The notes under the pieces: model-generated | Databases searched by the model: none | What the model saw: only the letters and a program-made list of their open reading frames with translations | What the model was told of the DNA's origin: nothing | Position numbers and translations under genes: made by a program | NCBI RefSeq assembly: GCF_006439025.1 | Contig: NZ_RCYZ01000001.1 | Location: 558,001 to 622,000, forward strand | DNA from: Hymenobacter nivis | GTDB lineage: Bacteria; Bacteroidota; Bacteroidia; Cytophagales; Hymenobacteraceae | Length of the DNA: 64,000 nt | Reading direction: 5' to 3' | Shown: positions 16,664-25,069 of the stretch, piece after piece | How the letters are laid out: every line of letters starts with the position of its first letter | How positions within the stretch are numbered: the first letter of the stretch is position 1

Positions 16664-17992
16664 ATGCACCTCGTTATCATTGGCAACGGCATTGCGGGCG
16701 TTTCGGCGGCCATCACGGCGCGGCGGCTGGCGCCGGCGGCCCGCATCACGCTGGTGGCCGCCGAGAGCGCGCACCACTACTCGCGCCCGGCGCTCATGTA
16801 CCTGTATATGGGCCACTTGCGCTACGATGATGTGAAGCCCTACGGCGACTGGTTCTGGGCCGAAAACCGCCTGGAGCTGGTGCACGCCGAGGCCGTGGGC
16901 GTAGACACCGCCGCCCGCACCGTGCAGCTGGCCACCGGCCCGCCCCTGGCCTACGACCGCCTGCTGCTGGCCACCGGCTCGGTGGTGCGCACGCCCGACT
17001 GGCCGGGCCGGCAGCTGGCCGGCGTGCAGGGCTTCATCGGCCTGCCCGACGTGGAAAGTATGGCCCGCGACACCCACGGCATCACGCACGCGGTGGTGGT
17101 GGGCGGCGGCCTCATCGGCGTGGAGCTGGCCGAAATGCTGCACTCGCGCGGCATCCGGGTGACGTGGCTGGTGCGCGAGGGGCGCTACTGGCAGTCAGTG
17201 CTGCCCCCCGAGGAATCAGCCATGCTGGAGGCGCATTTCAGAAACTATCACATTGATTTACAGAAAAATACCGAGCTGCGCGAAGTACTGGGCGACGACC
17301 AGGGCCGGGTGCGGGCCGTGGCCACGACCACCGGCCGGGAGCTGCCCGCCGAGTGGCTGGGCCTGGCCACCGGCGTGATGCCCAACCTGACCCTGGCGCA
17401 GGCCGCCGGCCTCGATACCGACCGCGGCATCTTGGTAAATGAGCTGCTCGAAACCAGCGCGCCCGGCGTGTACGCGGCCGGCGACTGCGCCCAGCACCGC
17501 CAGCCCGCCCCCGGCGAGGTGGCCGTGGAGCAGCTCTGGTACACCGGCCGCATGCAGGGCGAAACCGTGGCGCACACCATCTGCGGGGCCCCTACCCCCT
17601 ACCGCCGCGGCGAGTGGTTCAACTCGGCCAAGTTCTTCAACCTCGAATACCAGACTTACGGCCGCGTGCCCGCCCAGCCCGAGGCGGGCCTTGCCAGCTT
17701 CTGCTGGCAGCACCCCAGCGGCAAGCACCTGCTGCGCATCAATTTCCAGGAAAAAACCCAGGCCGTAACCGGCGTGAATGCCCTCGGCCTGCGCCAGCGC
17801 CAGGACGTATGGGAGCACTGGCTGGGCGAGAAAACCCCCATCGGCACCGTGCTGGCCCAACTGGCGGCGGCCAACTTCGACCCCGAGTTTGCGCGGCAGC
17901 ACGAGGCCGCTATCCGGCAGGAATTTGGGCTGCAGTTTCCAAAGATTGAAGTGGCTAAGCCGCGGCGCAAAGGGCTGTTTAGCAAGTTGTAG
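16664..17992 (+). CDS. FAD/NAD(P)-dependent oxidoreductase, arsenic cluster
   Basis: A 442-residue two-Rossmann flavoprotein of the nitrite-reductase-large-subunit/rubredoxin-reductase type: FAD site GNGIAG at residues 7-12, RLLLATGSVVRTPDWPG, NAD(P) site VVVGGGLIGVELAE, and GVYAAGDCAQHRQPAPGE. A C-terminal domain of about 120 residues (WFNSAKFFNLEYQTYG...) follows. No redox-active Cys pair is evident, so it should pass electrons to a partner. It is first in the rightward transcript from the arsR operators and lies upstream of a membrane Fe-S protein. Role inferred: electron donor for an arsenical-modifying enzyme. Confidence 0.85.
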   Translation: MHLVIIGNGIAGVSAAITARRLAPAARITLVAAESAHHYSRPALMYLYMGHLRYDDVKPYGDWFWAENRLELVHAEAVGVDTAARTVQLATGPPLAYDRLLLATGSVVRTPDWPGRQLAGVQGFIGLPDVESMARDTHGITHAVVVGGGLIGVELAEMLHSRGIRVTWLVREGRYWQSVLPPEESAMLEAHFRNYHIDLQKNTELREVLGDDQGRVRAVATTTGRELPAEWLGLATGVMPNLTLAQAAGLDTDRGILVNELLETSAPGVYAAGDCAQHRQPAPGEVAVEQLWYTGRMQGETVAHTICGAPTPYRRGEWFNSAKFFNLEYQTYGRVPAQPEAGLASFCWQHPSGKHLLRINFQEKTQAVTGVNALGLRQRQDVWEHWLGEKTPIGTVLAQLAAANFDPEFARQHEAAIRQEFGLQFPKIEVAKPRRKGLFSKL

Positions 17993-18114
17993 CTTGGACG
18001 GTGCAAGTCCGAGCGCGCGCGACGCGCGCGGGCAAAACCGGCCGATTACCAGCGCCAGATGCTCACTGACGCTCACGCTCGGGCTCGCGGAGTCCAAGCC
18101 ACTTTTCTTTCCTT

Positions 18115-19467
18115 ATGTACGACCTCCCTACCCCCTCCTTTGCCCTTGCCCAGCCGCCGCCCGCCGCCGTACCGGCCGGCGAGAAGCTGCCCCTGGCCGC
18201 CGTGGCCCTGGGGCTGCTGGCGCTACTGGCCGCCGTTGCCGATGCCGACGCCGGGCGCGCCCGCCTCAGCCTGTACCTGGCCCTGGCGCTGGTGAGCGCA
18301 GGGGCCCTGGGCTGGGCCTGGCTGGCGTTTGGGCAGCGGCCGGCCGGCTGGCACCCGCACGATTTATGGCGGCGGGCCAGCACCGCACGCGGCGCCGTGG
18401 CCTGGGCTACGGGCGTGGCCCTCACGGGCTTCTACGTGGTGCTGTACTGGTTTCCGTGGCTGCTCGAAAACCTGATTAGGGCCCTGGACCCATTCAGCCA
18501 GGCGCTGCGCCACAAGGCGGCCGACCAGTGGTTTCTCTACGGCACGTTCTACACGCTGGCGGTGCTGGTGATGGGCGGCCGGGGGCTGTGGAAATACCGG
18601 TTTGCGCGCTACCACCTGGCGCGTACGGCCTCGGTGATGTTCTTTCAGCTGGGCTTCGGCTTCCTGCTACCGGGGCTGCTGCTGGCCTTGCAGCAGCCCG
18701 AGTATTATTTCTCGTATTTCTGGCCCTTAAAGTACGATTACCTCTTTCCGGGCACCGTGGCGCAGCTGCTGCAGGGCGGGGGGCTGGGCGTGTTCATGGT
18801 CTTTTGGGGAGTAGTGATGTCGCTGGTAGCCACGCCTATCCTCACGTATTTCTTCGGCAAGCGCTGGTACTGCGCCTGGGTGTGCGGCTGCGGTGGCCTG
18901 GCCGAAACGGCCGGCGACGCCTACCGCCACCTCTCCGACAAAAGCCGCCAAGCCTGGCGCTGGGAAGTGCGCCTCATCTACCCCATTCTGGGGCTGATTG
19001 TGTTGCTCACGGCGCTGCTGTGGCTGGGGGCCTCGGGCATGGTGCCGGCGCTGGGCGTGGTCACGGGGCCCCTGGGACAGTTTTATGGTTTTGCCATTGG
19101 CAGCGTGTTTTCGGGGGTGATAGGCGTCGGGTTTTATCCGCTCATGGGCAGCCGGGTGTGGTGCCGCTTCGGCTGCCCCATGGCCGCTTACCTGGGCCTG
19201 CTGCAAAAGCACTTCTCGCGCTTCCGCATCAGCACCAACGGCGGCCAGTGCATCTCGTGCGGCAACTGCTCCAACGCCTGCGAAATGGGCATCGACGTGA
19301 AGCAGTACGCCCAGCGCGGCGAGTCCATTGTGCGGGCCGCCTGCGTGGGCTGCGGCCTCTGTGCCACCGCCTGCCCACGCGGCGTGCTGAATCTGGAGAA
19401 CGGGCCACGCGAAGGCCGGCTGGCCGGCTCAGCATTTATTCACGCCGATTCGCTGCGAATTTTGTAG
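18115..19467 (+). CDS. Membrane polyferredoxin-like 4Fe-4S protein (NapH/CcoG-like)
   Basis: A 450-residue protein with five to seven membrane helices (about 25-340) and a C-terminal cytoplasmic ferredoxin domain. Cys motifs: KRWYCAWVCGCGGLAE and VWCRFGCPMAAYLGLL between helices, then two classic 4Fe-4S motifs, CISCGNCSNACEMG and CVGCGLCATACPRG. The NapH/CcoG-like layout fits electron transfer between the quinone pool or a flavoprotein and a cytoplasmic acceptor. It lies 122 bp after the FAD oxidoreductase and 39 bp before a GT2 gene. The acceptor is unknown; ArsS is one candidate. Confidence 0.85.
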   Translation: MYDLPTPSFALAQPPPAAVPAGEKLPLAAVALGLLALLAAVADADAGRARLSLYLALALVSAGALGWAWLAFGQRPAGWHPHDLWRRASTARGAVAWATGVALTGFYVVLYWFPWLLENLIRALDPFSQALRHKAADQWFLYGTFYTLAVLVMGGRGLWKYRFARYHLARTASVMFFQLGFGFLLPGLLLALQQPEYYFSYFWPLKYDYLFPGTVAQLLQGGGLGVFMVFWGVVMSLVATPILTYFFGKRWYCAWVCGCGGLAETAGDAYRHLSDKSRQAWRWEVRLIYPILGLIVLLTALLWLGASGMVPALGVVTGPLGQFYGFAIGSVFSGVIGVGFYPLMGSRVWCRFGCPMAAYLGLLQKHFSRFRISTNGGQCISCGNCSNACEMGIDVKQYAQRGESIVRAACVGCGLCATACPRGVLNLENGPREGRLAGSAFIHADSLRIL

Positions 19468-19506
19468 TAGAAACGCCCTGCGCGGGGGGCACCTCACAAG
19501 ACCCCT

Positions 19507-20958
19507 ATGCTCTTTCTCGAAACCAGCCTGGTCGTCCTCTACGGCCTGTGTCTGGTGTTTATGCTCGGCTTCAGCGGCACGCAGTGGCAGCTCACGCGGC
19601 TGGCGCGCCGGGCCCTACCCCCCGCCCCGCCGCCCACGCCAGCCGCGTGGCCGCGCGTGACGGTGCAGCTGCCGGTGTACAATGAACTGAACGTGGTGGC
19701 CCGCCTTATCGACGCGGCCGCCGCCCTCGACTATCCTCCTGACCGCCTGCACCTGCAAGTGCTCGACGACTCGACCGATGAGAGCGTGGCCGTAGCGGCG
19801 GCCCGCGTGGCGCACTACCGGGCGCAGGGCGTGCACATCACGCACGTGCGGCGGCCTACCCGCGAGGGCTACAAGGCCGGGGCCCTGGCCCACGGCCTGG
19901 CCGAAACCGACGGCGAGCTCATCGCCATTTTCGACGCCGACTTTCTGCCCGAGCCCGATTTTCTGCGCCGCGTCATCCCGTATTTCGACCAGCCCAAAAT
20001 CGGCATGGTGCAGACGCGCTGGGGGCATCTCAACGAGCATGACTCGCTGCTGACGCGCCTGCAAGCCTTTGGGCTGAACGCGCATTTTTTGGTGGAGCAG
20101 GTGGGGCGGCAGGCGGGCGGGCACTTTATCAACTTCAACGGCACGGGCGGCGTGTGGCGGCGCGCCTGCATCGCGGACGCCGGCGGCTGGCACGCCGACA
20201 CCCTCACCGAAGACCTCGACCTGAGCTACCGCGCCCAACTGCGCGGCTGGCGCTTCCGGTACCTGCCGCAGGTGGTGGCCCCGGCTGAGCTGCCCGCCCA
20301 CCTCGACGCCCTCAAGTCGCAGCAGCACCGCTGGAACAAGGGCGCCGCCGAAACCGCCCGCAAGCACGTCGGCCGGGTGTGGCGCGCCCCGGCCCTATCC
20401 CTCGCCACCCGCCTGCACGCCACCTTTCACCTGCTCAACAGCTCGGTGTTTGCCGTCATCCTGCTAATGGCTTTGCTGAGCGTGCCGCTGGTGGTGGTAC
20501 GGGCGTACCGGCCCGATTTCGGACCGGTTTTCCGGCTGGCGTCGGCCTTCGTGCTCACGCTGCTGCCGCTCACGTATTACTACTACGTAGCCTGGCGGCG
20601 CAGCGGGCCGCCGGCCGGGCGCTGGTTTGCACCCATATTTTTGCTGTTTATCTCGCTCTCGATGGGCCTGGCGCTGCATAATGCGCGGGCCGTGGCACAG
20701 GGCCTATTGCGGCGCGCCTCGCCCTTTGTGCGCACGCCCAAGCTGGGCGCGGCCGGCGCACCTACCCCCGCCCGCCGCTACCGCGTGCGCGAAACCGGCC
20801 AATTGCCCCTGGGCGAGGCGCTGCTGACGCTGTATTTCCTGGCCGGGCTGGGGGCCGATTTTTACTACGCCGACTATGGGCTGCTGCCCTTCCACGTGCT
20901 GCTGGTGGGGGGCTTTGGGGCCCTAGCGGGCTACGCCTGGCGCGAGCGGCGGGGGTAG
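19507..20958 (+). CDS. Processive-type membrane GT2 glycosyltransferase (cellulose synthase-like)
   Basis: A 483-residue protein. After an N-terminal helix comes a GT-A domain with [37 protein letters not shown], the acceptor motif [15 protein letters not shown] and QQHRWNKG (QxxRW type). Four or five C-terminal helices follow. This set defines the cellulose synthase-like/GT2 family that builds glycolipids or polysaccharide. The context under arsR control suggests a glycolipid connected with arsenic metabolism, but that is inference. Start ATG at 19507. Confidence 0.86.
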   Translation: MLFLETSLVVLYGLCLVFMLGFSGTQWQLTRLARRALPPAPPPTPAAWPRVTVQLPVYNELNVVARLIDAAAALDYPPDRLHLQVLDDSTDESVAVAAARVAHYRAQGVHITHVRRPTREGYKAGALAHGLAETDGELIAIFDADFLPEPDFLRRVIPYFDQPKIGMVQTRWGHLNEHDSLLTRLQAFGLNAHFLVEQVGRQAGGHFINFNGTGGVWRRACIADAGGWHADTLTEDLDLSYRAQLRGWRFRYLPQVVAPAELPAHLDALKSQQHRWNKGAAETARKHVGRVWRAPALSLATRLHATFHLLNSSVFAVILLMALLSVPLVVVRAYRPDFGPVFRLASAFVLTLLPLTYYYYVAWRRSGPPAGRWFAPIFLLFISLSMGLALHNARAVAQGLLRRASPFVRTPKLGAAGAPTPARRYRVRETGQLPLGEALLTLYFLAGLGADFYYADYGLLPFHVLLVGGFGALAGYAWRERRG

Positions 20959-20995
20959 GGCAACCGCCGGGGCCCCGGCCTGCGTAATTACGGGC

Positions 20996-21529
20996 ATGAC
21001 GACCTCCTCCTTCGTGCTGCGGCTGGGTGGCGTGCTGCTGCTAGTGGGCCTGGTGGCCGCCTGCCAAAGCCGCCAAGCCGACGCCCCGCCCACCACCAAC
21101 AAGCTCTACTCGGCCATGCTCAATGGCCTGCTCAAAGAGTCGGTGCCCTTCGTGAGCGTGGCGCAGCTCAAGAGCCAGCCCGCGCCCGTGCTACTCGACA
21201 CGCGGGAGCCCGCCGAGTTCGCCGTCAGCCACTTGCGCGGGGCCAAGTGGGTCGGCTACGATAATTTTTCGCTGGCCGAAGTGGAGGATATTCCCAAAAA
21301 CACGCCCATCGTGGTGTACTGCTCGGTGGGCGTGCGCAGCGAAAAAATAGGGGCCCAGCTGCAAGCCGCCGGCTTCACCAACGTGCGCAACCTCTACGGT
21401 GGCCTCTTCGAGTGGATGAACGAGGGCCAGCCCGTTTTCACCGCTGATAATGAGCCTACTGACCGCGTGCACGCCTACTCGCCCACCTGGGGCATCTGGC
21501 TCCAACGCGGCCAGAAGGTGTACCAGTAG
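20996..21529 (+). CDS. Rhodanese-domain lipoprotein
   Basis: A 177-residue protein with a lipoprotein signal (lipobox LVAAC, Cys23). It is followed by a single rhodanese domain: LLDTREPAEFAVSHLRGAKW and the active-site loop C109-S-V-G-V-R, then YGGLFEWMNEGQPV. A catalytic Cys is present, so sulfur transfer or thiol/arsenical chemistry outside the inner membrane is possible. Last gene of the rightward arsR-controlled series, 37 bp after the GT2 gene. Confidence 0.88.
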   Translation: MTTSSFVLRLGGVLLLVGLVAACQSRQADAPPTTNKLYSAMLNGLLKESVPFVSVAQLKSQPAPVLLDTREPAEFAVSHLRGAKWVGYDNFSLAEVEDIPKNTPIVVYCSVGVRSEKIGAQLQAAGFTNVRNLYGGLFEWMNEGQPVFTADNEPTDRVHAYSPTWGIWLQRGQKVYQ

Positions 21530-21538
21530 CAATGGTAC

Positions 21539-21568
21539 AGTAGCTCGGATTTTGCAGTTCGAGCTACT
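21539..21568. terminator. Short hairpin between convergent genes
   Basis: AGTAGCTCG (21539-21547) pairs exactly with CGAGCTACT (21560-21568) around a 12-nt loop. It overlaps the stop codon of the convergent DUF6134 gene. Probably a weak two-way terminator. Confidence 0.5.
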
Positions 21569-22181
21569 TCTCCAGCCTGATAATGAAGTTCTTAAGCGGG
21601 TTCTTTTTGACAATAGTCACCAGTTCGCCGTTGGTGTATTGGTACTCGTCTTCGCGGCCGTCGCGCACGGCGTGCCAGGTGCCGGGCTTCTCGCGGCTCA
21701 GGGCGAAGTAGTCGCCGAAGTACTCGGCGAAAGCCCGCGCCTGCCCGGCCGGCGGCTCGCTGAAAAACATGTTGGTGACGGCGTAGCGAATCGGCTGCGT
21801 TTCGGTGGCCCGGTAGTGGTGCTTGTATTGGTCGGCCACGATGTCGTAGTGGTCGCCCTTCCACTCGGCTTTGGAAGCAAAATCGCCCTGGTTGGTGTGC
21901 GCCTCTACGGTCGAGAGCAGCAGTTGGCCGTTGTGGAAGTGATTGACTACCCGATAGTAAATCTTGAGGTGATAGAACAGAAAGTTCACTTTCACGTCGC
22001 TCACCAGCGAGTAGGTCACGTCGGCGCCCACCGGCGCCTGGCGCGTGGCCGTCATCGTGCCCACCCGAATGCCCGCCACCTCAATGCCGTAGCGCCGCAC
22101 CTCGGCCGCCGCTGCTTTGGGGCCCTGGGCCGCCACGGCCAGGGGGAGGGAGCTCAGGAAAAGTAGGGCAGGAAGAGTCAT
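21564..22181 (-). CDS. DUF6134 family exported protein
   Basis: A 205-residue protein with a signal peptide (MTLPALLFLSSLPLAVAAQG, cleavage near 19). The rest is beta-rich with conserved RYGIEVAGIRVGTMTA, KIYYRVVNHFHNGQL, PIRYAVTNMFFSEPP and a C-terminal YQYTNGELVTIVKKN. This matches DUF6134, whose function is unknown. It lies between the rhodanese gene and the arsM gene, oriented with arsM. Confidence 0.82.
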   Translation of the reverse strand: MTLPALLFLSSLPLAVAAQGPKAAAAEVRRYGIEVAGIRVGTMTATRQAPVGADVTYSLVSDVKVNFLFYHLKIYYRVVNHFHNGQLLLSTVEAHTNQGDFASKAEWKGDHYDIVADQYKHHYRATETQPIRYAVTNMFFSEPPAGQARAFAEYFGDYFALSREKPGTWHAVRDGREDEYQYTNGELVTIVKKNPLKNFIIRLEK

Positions 22182-22201
22182 AAGCTTTAGGTAGGATAAA
22201 G

Positions 22202-22292
22202 AAGAACGTCATGCTGAGCTTGTCAACGCATCTTGGTCGCTTCATCCAACGATGCGACCAGGATGCTTCGACAAGCTCAGCATGACGTTCTT
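22202..22292. repeat. Long imperfect inverted repeat with AAGAACGTC ends
   Basis: Left arm starting AAGAACGTCATGCTGAGCTT (22202 on) is matched by a right arm ending AAGCTCAGCATGACGTTCTT at 22292. The inner parts (GCATCTTGGTCGCTTCATC against GATGCGACCAGGATGC) pair with several mismatches. It lies between divergent-free minus genes DUF6134 and arsM and ends in a T-run, so it could terminate arsM transcription. The outer AAGAACGTC/GACGTTCTT ends recur at 27314-27356. Confidence 0.85.
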
Positions 22293-22314
22293 TTTCAACA
22301 ACTAAGCCAACTGC

Positions 22315-23283
22315 CTAGCAGCAGCCACCGCCGTCGTAGTGGTAGGTCGAAGGCGAAATAAAGATGTCATCGCGGCCCAGGGCGGCTAGGTTGCCGGCGG
22401 TTTTGTCGCACACGGCCAGGGGCTGGTTCTGCATGAGCACGTGGCCCTTGTGGTCGTCGAAATACTCGTCGCCGCCGTAGAAAATGGCGGTGCGGCCCGT
22501 GAAAATGCAGGGCCCATCGGCCGGCATGGGGTCCTTGATGGCGCAGACTTCCACGCTCTCGATGAAGATAACCTCGTCGGTGGCGTAGTGCTGGGGCGAG
22601 AGTACGCGGTAGGCGCGCTTGGCCCGCACCTCAATGGTGCCAAAACCGACTTCGGCAATCATATCGAGGTATTGTTGCAGGGGCAGCGAGCCGGTGAGGC
22701 AGAGGGCGCGCAGGCGCTCGTCGGCGCGCAGCTCGTCGCTCATGGGCTGCTCGCAGGTGGGGTCCGACATCACCAGGCGGCCGTGGGGCTTGAGCACGCG
22801 ATAGGTTTCCTGGAGGGCGCGCTTGAGGTCGTCGAGCTTGAAGATGTTGAAGAGGCAGTTTTGAGCCGCCACGTCCACGCTCTCATCGTCCACGGGTAGG
22901 TGCAGGGCGTCGCCGGCGCGCAGGTCGATGAAGTCGCTCTTGAACCAATCGTTCTGCTCCTCCGCCGTTTGCATGTTCTCGCGCGAGGCGTCGAGCATCT
23001 CGCTCACCACATCCACGCCAATCACGGCGCCCGGCCGGCGGCTGAAATAGGCAAATTGCAGCAGCTCCATGCCGCCGCCCACGCCCACGTAGAGCACGGT
23101 GGGCGAGTTGGTGAGGTCGCGCGGGTTCACGGTGCTGCCGCAGCCGTAGTTCATGCTCAGCATGCGCTGCGGAATGCTGAGGCCGGGCAGCTGCCACACG
23201 GGGTTGGTGGTGCAGCACAGGCCCACCTGGGGCTCTTGGGCCGCCTGGCGGTACACGTCGGCGGTGGTATCTAAGTAGCTCAT
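22315..23283 (-). CDS. arsM: Arsenite S-adenosylmethionine methyltransferase ArsM (arsenosugar type)
   Basis: A 322-residue class I methyltransferase. Cysteines likely to bind As(III) are C23-C24 (VGLCCTTNPVW), C48 (MNYGCGSTV) and a Cys in the conserved QNCLFNIF. The SAM loop is VLYVGVGGGMELLQFAYF. The C-terminal extension ends YHYDGGGCC. The order of motifs is that of the ArsM group annotated with arsenosugar biosynthesis, not of the short ArsM proteins. It methylates arsenite to methylated species that feed ArsS. Start ATG at 23281-23283. The upstream spacer of 113 bp has no arsR-type dyad. Confidence 0.92.
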   Translation of the reverse strand: MSYLDTTADVYRQAAQEPQVGLCCTTNPVWQLPGLSIPQRMLSMNYGCGSTVNPRDLTNSPTVLYVGVGGGMELLQFAYFSRRPGAVIGVDVVSEMLDASRENMQTAEEQNDWFKSDFIDLRAGDALHLPVDDESVDVAAQNCLFNIFKLDDLKRALQETYRVLKPHGRLVMSDPTCEQPMSDELRADERLRALCLTGSLPLQQYLDMIAEVGFGTIEVRAKRAYRVLSPQHYATDEVIFIESVEVCAIKDPMPADGPCIFTGRTAIFYGGDEYFDDHKGHVLMQNQPLAVCDKTAGNLAALGRDDIFISPSTYHYDGGGCC

Positions 23284-23396
23284 TTCAGGGAATTAGGGGG
23301 AGGGAATAGTTGAGCCAAACCTACGGCGCTAGCAGCGCTTTTGGGCCAAGACAAAAACCTAACAGCACGACGGTCTTTAGTGCGAAATCCCGGCCG

Positions 23397-24209
23397 CTAC
23401 TGCTTGTTCAGGCTCCAGTTGTAGTCGAGGTAGGAAATCTTGGTATTGTCGTCGATTTTGATGGTCGAGTACTTGTTCACCCACTTCACCACCGACTGGC
23501 CGTTGTTGCTCCAATCGCCTTTGTACCAGTCGAAATACTTGGAGAGCTGGGCGGCCGACTTGCTAATCTTGTTTTTGGCCGGGTTGTTCAGAAAGTCGCG
23601 GCCTTGGTCGTCGAGCTGGGCGCTGAGCTTGCCGGCGGTGTAGGCCTCGTTGCGCAGCCGGGGGCACGACATGGAAGCGCAAACCAGCGAAAAGTGGATG
23701 CGCGGGTCGTCAAATTTCTTGCGCAGGATGCCGTGCTCAATGTTGTCGAGGCTCATCTTTTCGCCGCCGATGCTGAAAAACTTCGCCGCCCAGGGCGTGG
23801 TCACGAACGGAATCTTGATTTTGGAGCCAATGTCCTTGATGCTTTCGACCGGGTAGTGGTCGAGGATAAGGCGGATGGTGTAGGCGTTGTAGGCGTTTAT
23901 CCAGTAGGCCATCTGGTCGGCTTTGGGCCAGTTGGCGGCGGGCGGGTTCTTGCTCAGCATAGCCAAATACTGGTTGAAAGCCGCCTCATCGGCCTTAAAG
24001 CCCTTGTAATCGACGAGGCCCTGGGCGTTGACGTGCTGGTGAAGCAGCTTGTCGAAGGCCGTATGGTCCACGACGGCGCTGGCGGCGGCCACCGCGTAGG
24101 TGGGGGCCGGCACGGGGTTGAGGCGGGGCCCCACCACGGCCACGGCGGTGAGCGTGCCGGCGGCCAGGGCCAGCACTGCGATAGTCGAGGTTTTCATAAG
24201 CTTGTTCAT
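23397..24209 (-). CDS. DUF547 domain exported protein
   Basis: A 270-residue protein with an N-terminal signal or anchor (TSTIAVLALAAGTLTAVAVV). DUF547 follows, with YWINAYNAYTIRLILDHYP, SLDNIEHGILRKKFDDPRIH FSLVCASMSCP and FLNNPAKNKISKSA. The NAYN and CASMSCP motifs suggest a papain-like or transglutaminase-like fold, but activity has not been shown for the family. Two ATG starts are possible (24209 and 24197). DUF547 proteins are frequent beside arsM/arsS in related genomes as far as I recall; the role is unknown. Confidence 0.85.
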   Translation of the reverse strand: MNKLMKTSTIAVLALAAGTLTAVAVVGPRLNPVPAPTYAVAAASAVVDHTAFDKLLHQHVNAQGLVDYKGFKADEAAFNQYLAMLSKNPPAANWPKADQMAYWINAYNAYTIRLILDHYPVESIKDIGSKIKIPFVTTPWAAKFFSIGGEKMSLDNIEHGILRKKFDDPRIHFSLVCASMSCPRLRNEAYTAGKLSAQLDDQGRDFLNNPAKNKISKSAAQLSKYFDWYKGDWSNNGQSVVKWVNKYSTIKIDDNTKISYLDYNWSLNKQ

Positions 24210-24379
24210 TAAATGTACCTACGGCAAAAGGGGACAGAAAAGATTAGTTTCCAGCCGCATTGCCCAAACTAGGGCCCCTGAAGCCCCTAATTCGGGCAAT
24301 GCGGCTGGGGGGCTCGGCCGGCCGGGGCCCCGGCTTTGCCAATTGCGCCGGAAGTTGCGGCTCCGTAGCCCTACTACCC

Positions 24380-25069
24380 ATGCTCAGCGTCATCATCCCG
24401 ACTTACAACGAAGCGGACAACATCGGCCGCCTGGTAGCCGACCTGCGCCGCCACGCCCCGGCCGAAACTGTCGAAATCCTGGTCGTGGATGCCAACAGCC
24501 CCGACGGCACCGCCGAGGTGGCGCGCCAGGCCGGGGCCACCGTGCTGGCCGCCCCCAAGCCCGGCCGCGCCGCCCAAATGAACCACGGCGCCCACCAGGC
24601 GCGGGGCGATGTGTTCTATTTCGTGCACGCCGACGTAGGCATTCACCCCCATTACGCGGCCACCATCGCGGCGGCCGTGGCGCGGGGGCACGCGGCGGGC
24701 TGCTACCGCTTCCGGTTCGACTCGAAGCACCCGCTGCTGCGCATCAATAGCTACGGCACTCGCTTTAAGGGAATTATGAGCCGCGGGGGCGACCAGACGC
24801 TGTTCGTCACGCGGGCGCTGTTTGAGCGGCTGGGCGGGTTCAACGAGCGGTTTGTGATAATGGAGGACTTCGAGATTATCCAGCGCATCCGGCGGGTCGC
24901 CTCGTTCTACATCGTGCCGCAGGAGGTCGTGGTGTCGGCCCGCAAGTACGAAACCAACAGCTGGCTGCGCGTGCAGCTGGCCAACCTCACGGCCTTCGCC
25001 ATGTACTTCCTCAAGCTGCCGCCGCCGCGCATTGCCCGCACCTACAAGGCCCTGCTCAACTACCGCTGA
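24380..25069 (+). CDS. TIGR04283-type arsenosugar-associated GT2 glycosyltransferase (second copy)
   Basis: A 229-residue GT-A enzyme: MLSVIIPTYNEADNIGRLV, LVVDANSPDGTAEVARQAGA, GRAAQMNHGAHQARGDVFYF VHADVG, and GGFNERFVIMEDFEIIQRIR. It shares all motifs with the protein at 11360 (GRAAQ-NHGA, HAD, MEDxEI). The ATG at 24380 is chosen because the beta1-P-loop begins there; the upstream open frame is low-complexity. Its stop codon overlaps the epimerase start (TGATG), so the two are translationally coupled. Confidence 0.9.
   Translation: MLSVIIPTYNEADNIGRLVADLRRHAPAETVEILVVDANSPDGTAEVARQAGATVLAAPKPGRAAQMNHGAHQARGDVFYFVHADVGIHPHYAATIAAAVARGHAAGCYRFRFDSKHPLLRINSYGTRFKGIMSRGGDQTLFVTRALFERLGGFNERFVIMEDFEIIQRIRRVASFYIVPQEVVVSARKYETNSWLRVQLANLTAFAMYFLKLPPPRIARTYKALLNYR

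Noticed and set aside
17993..18114. Regulatory RNA or riboswitch before the polyferredoxin gene
   Set aside because: GCGCGCG dyads and a GGACTTGG-like repeat are present, but no known riboswitch core was recognised.
22202..22292. Insertion sequence or MITE
   Set aside because: No transposase and no target-site duplication that I could identify; called only an inverted repeat.
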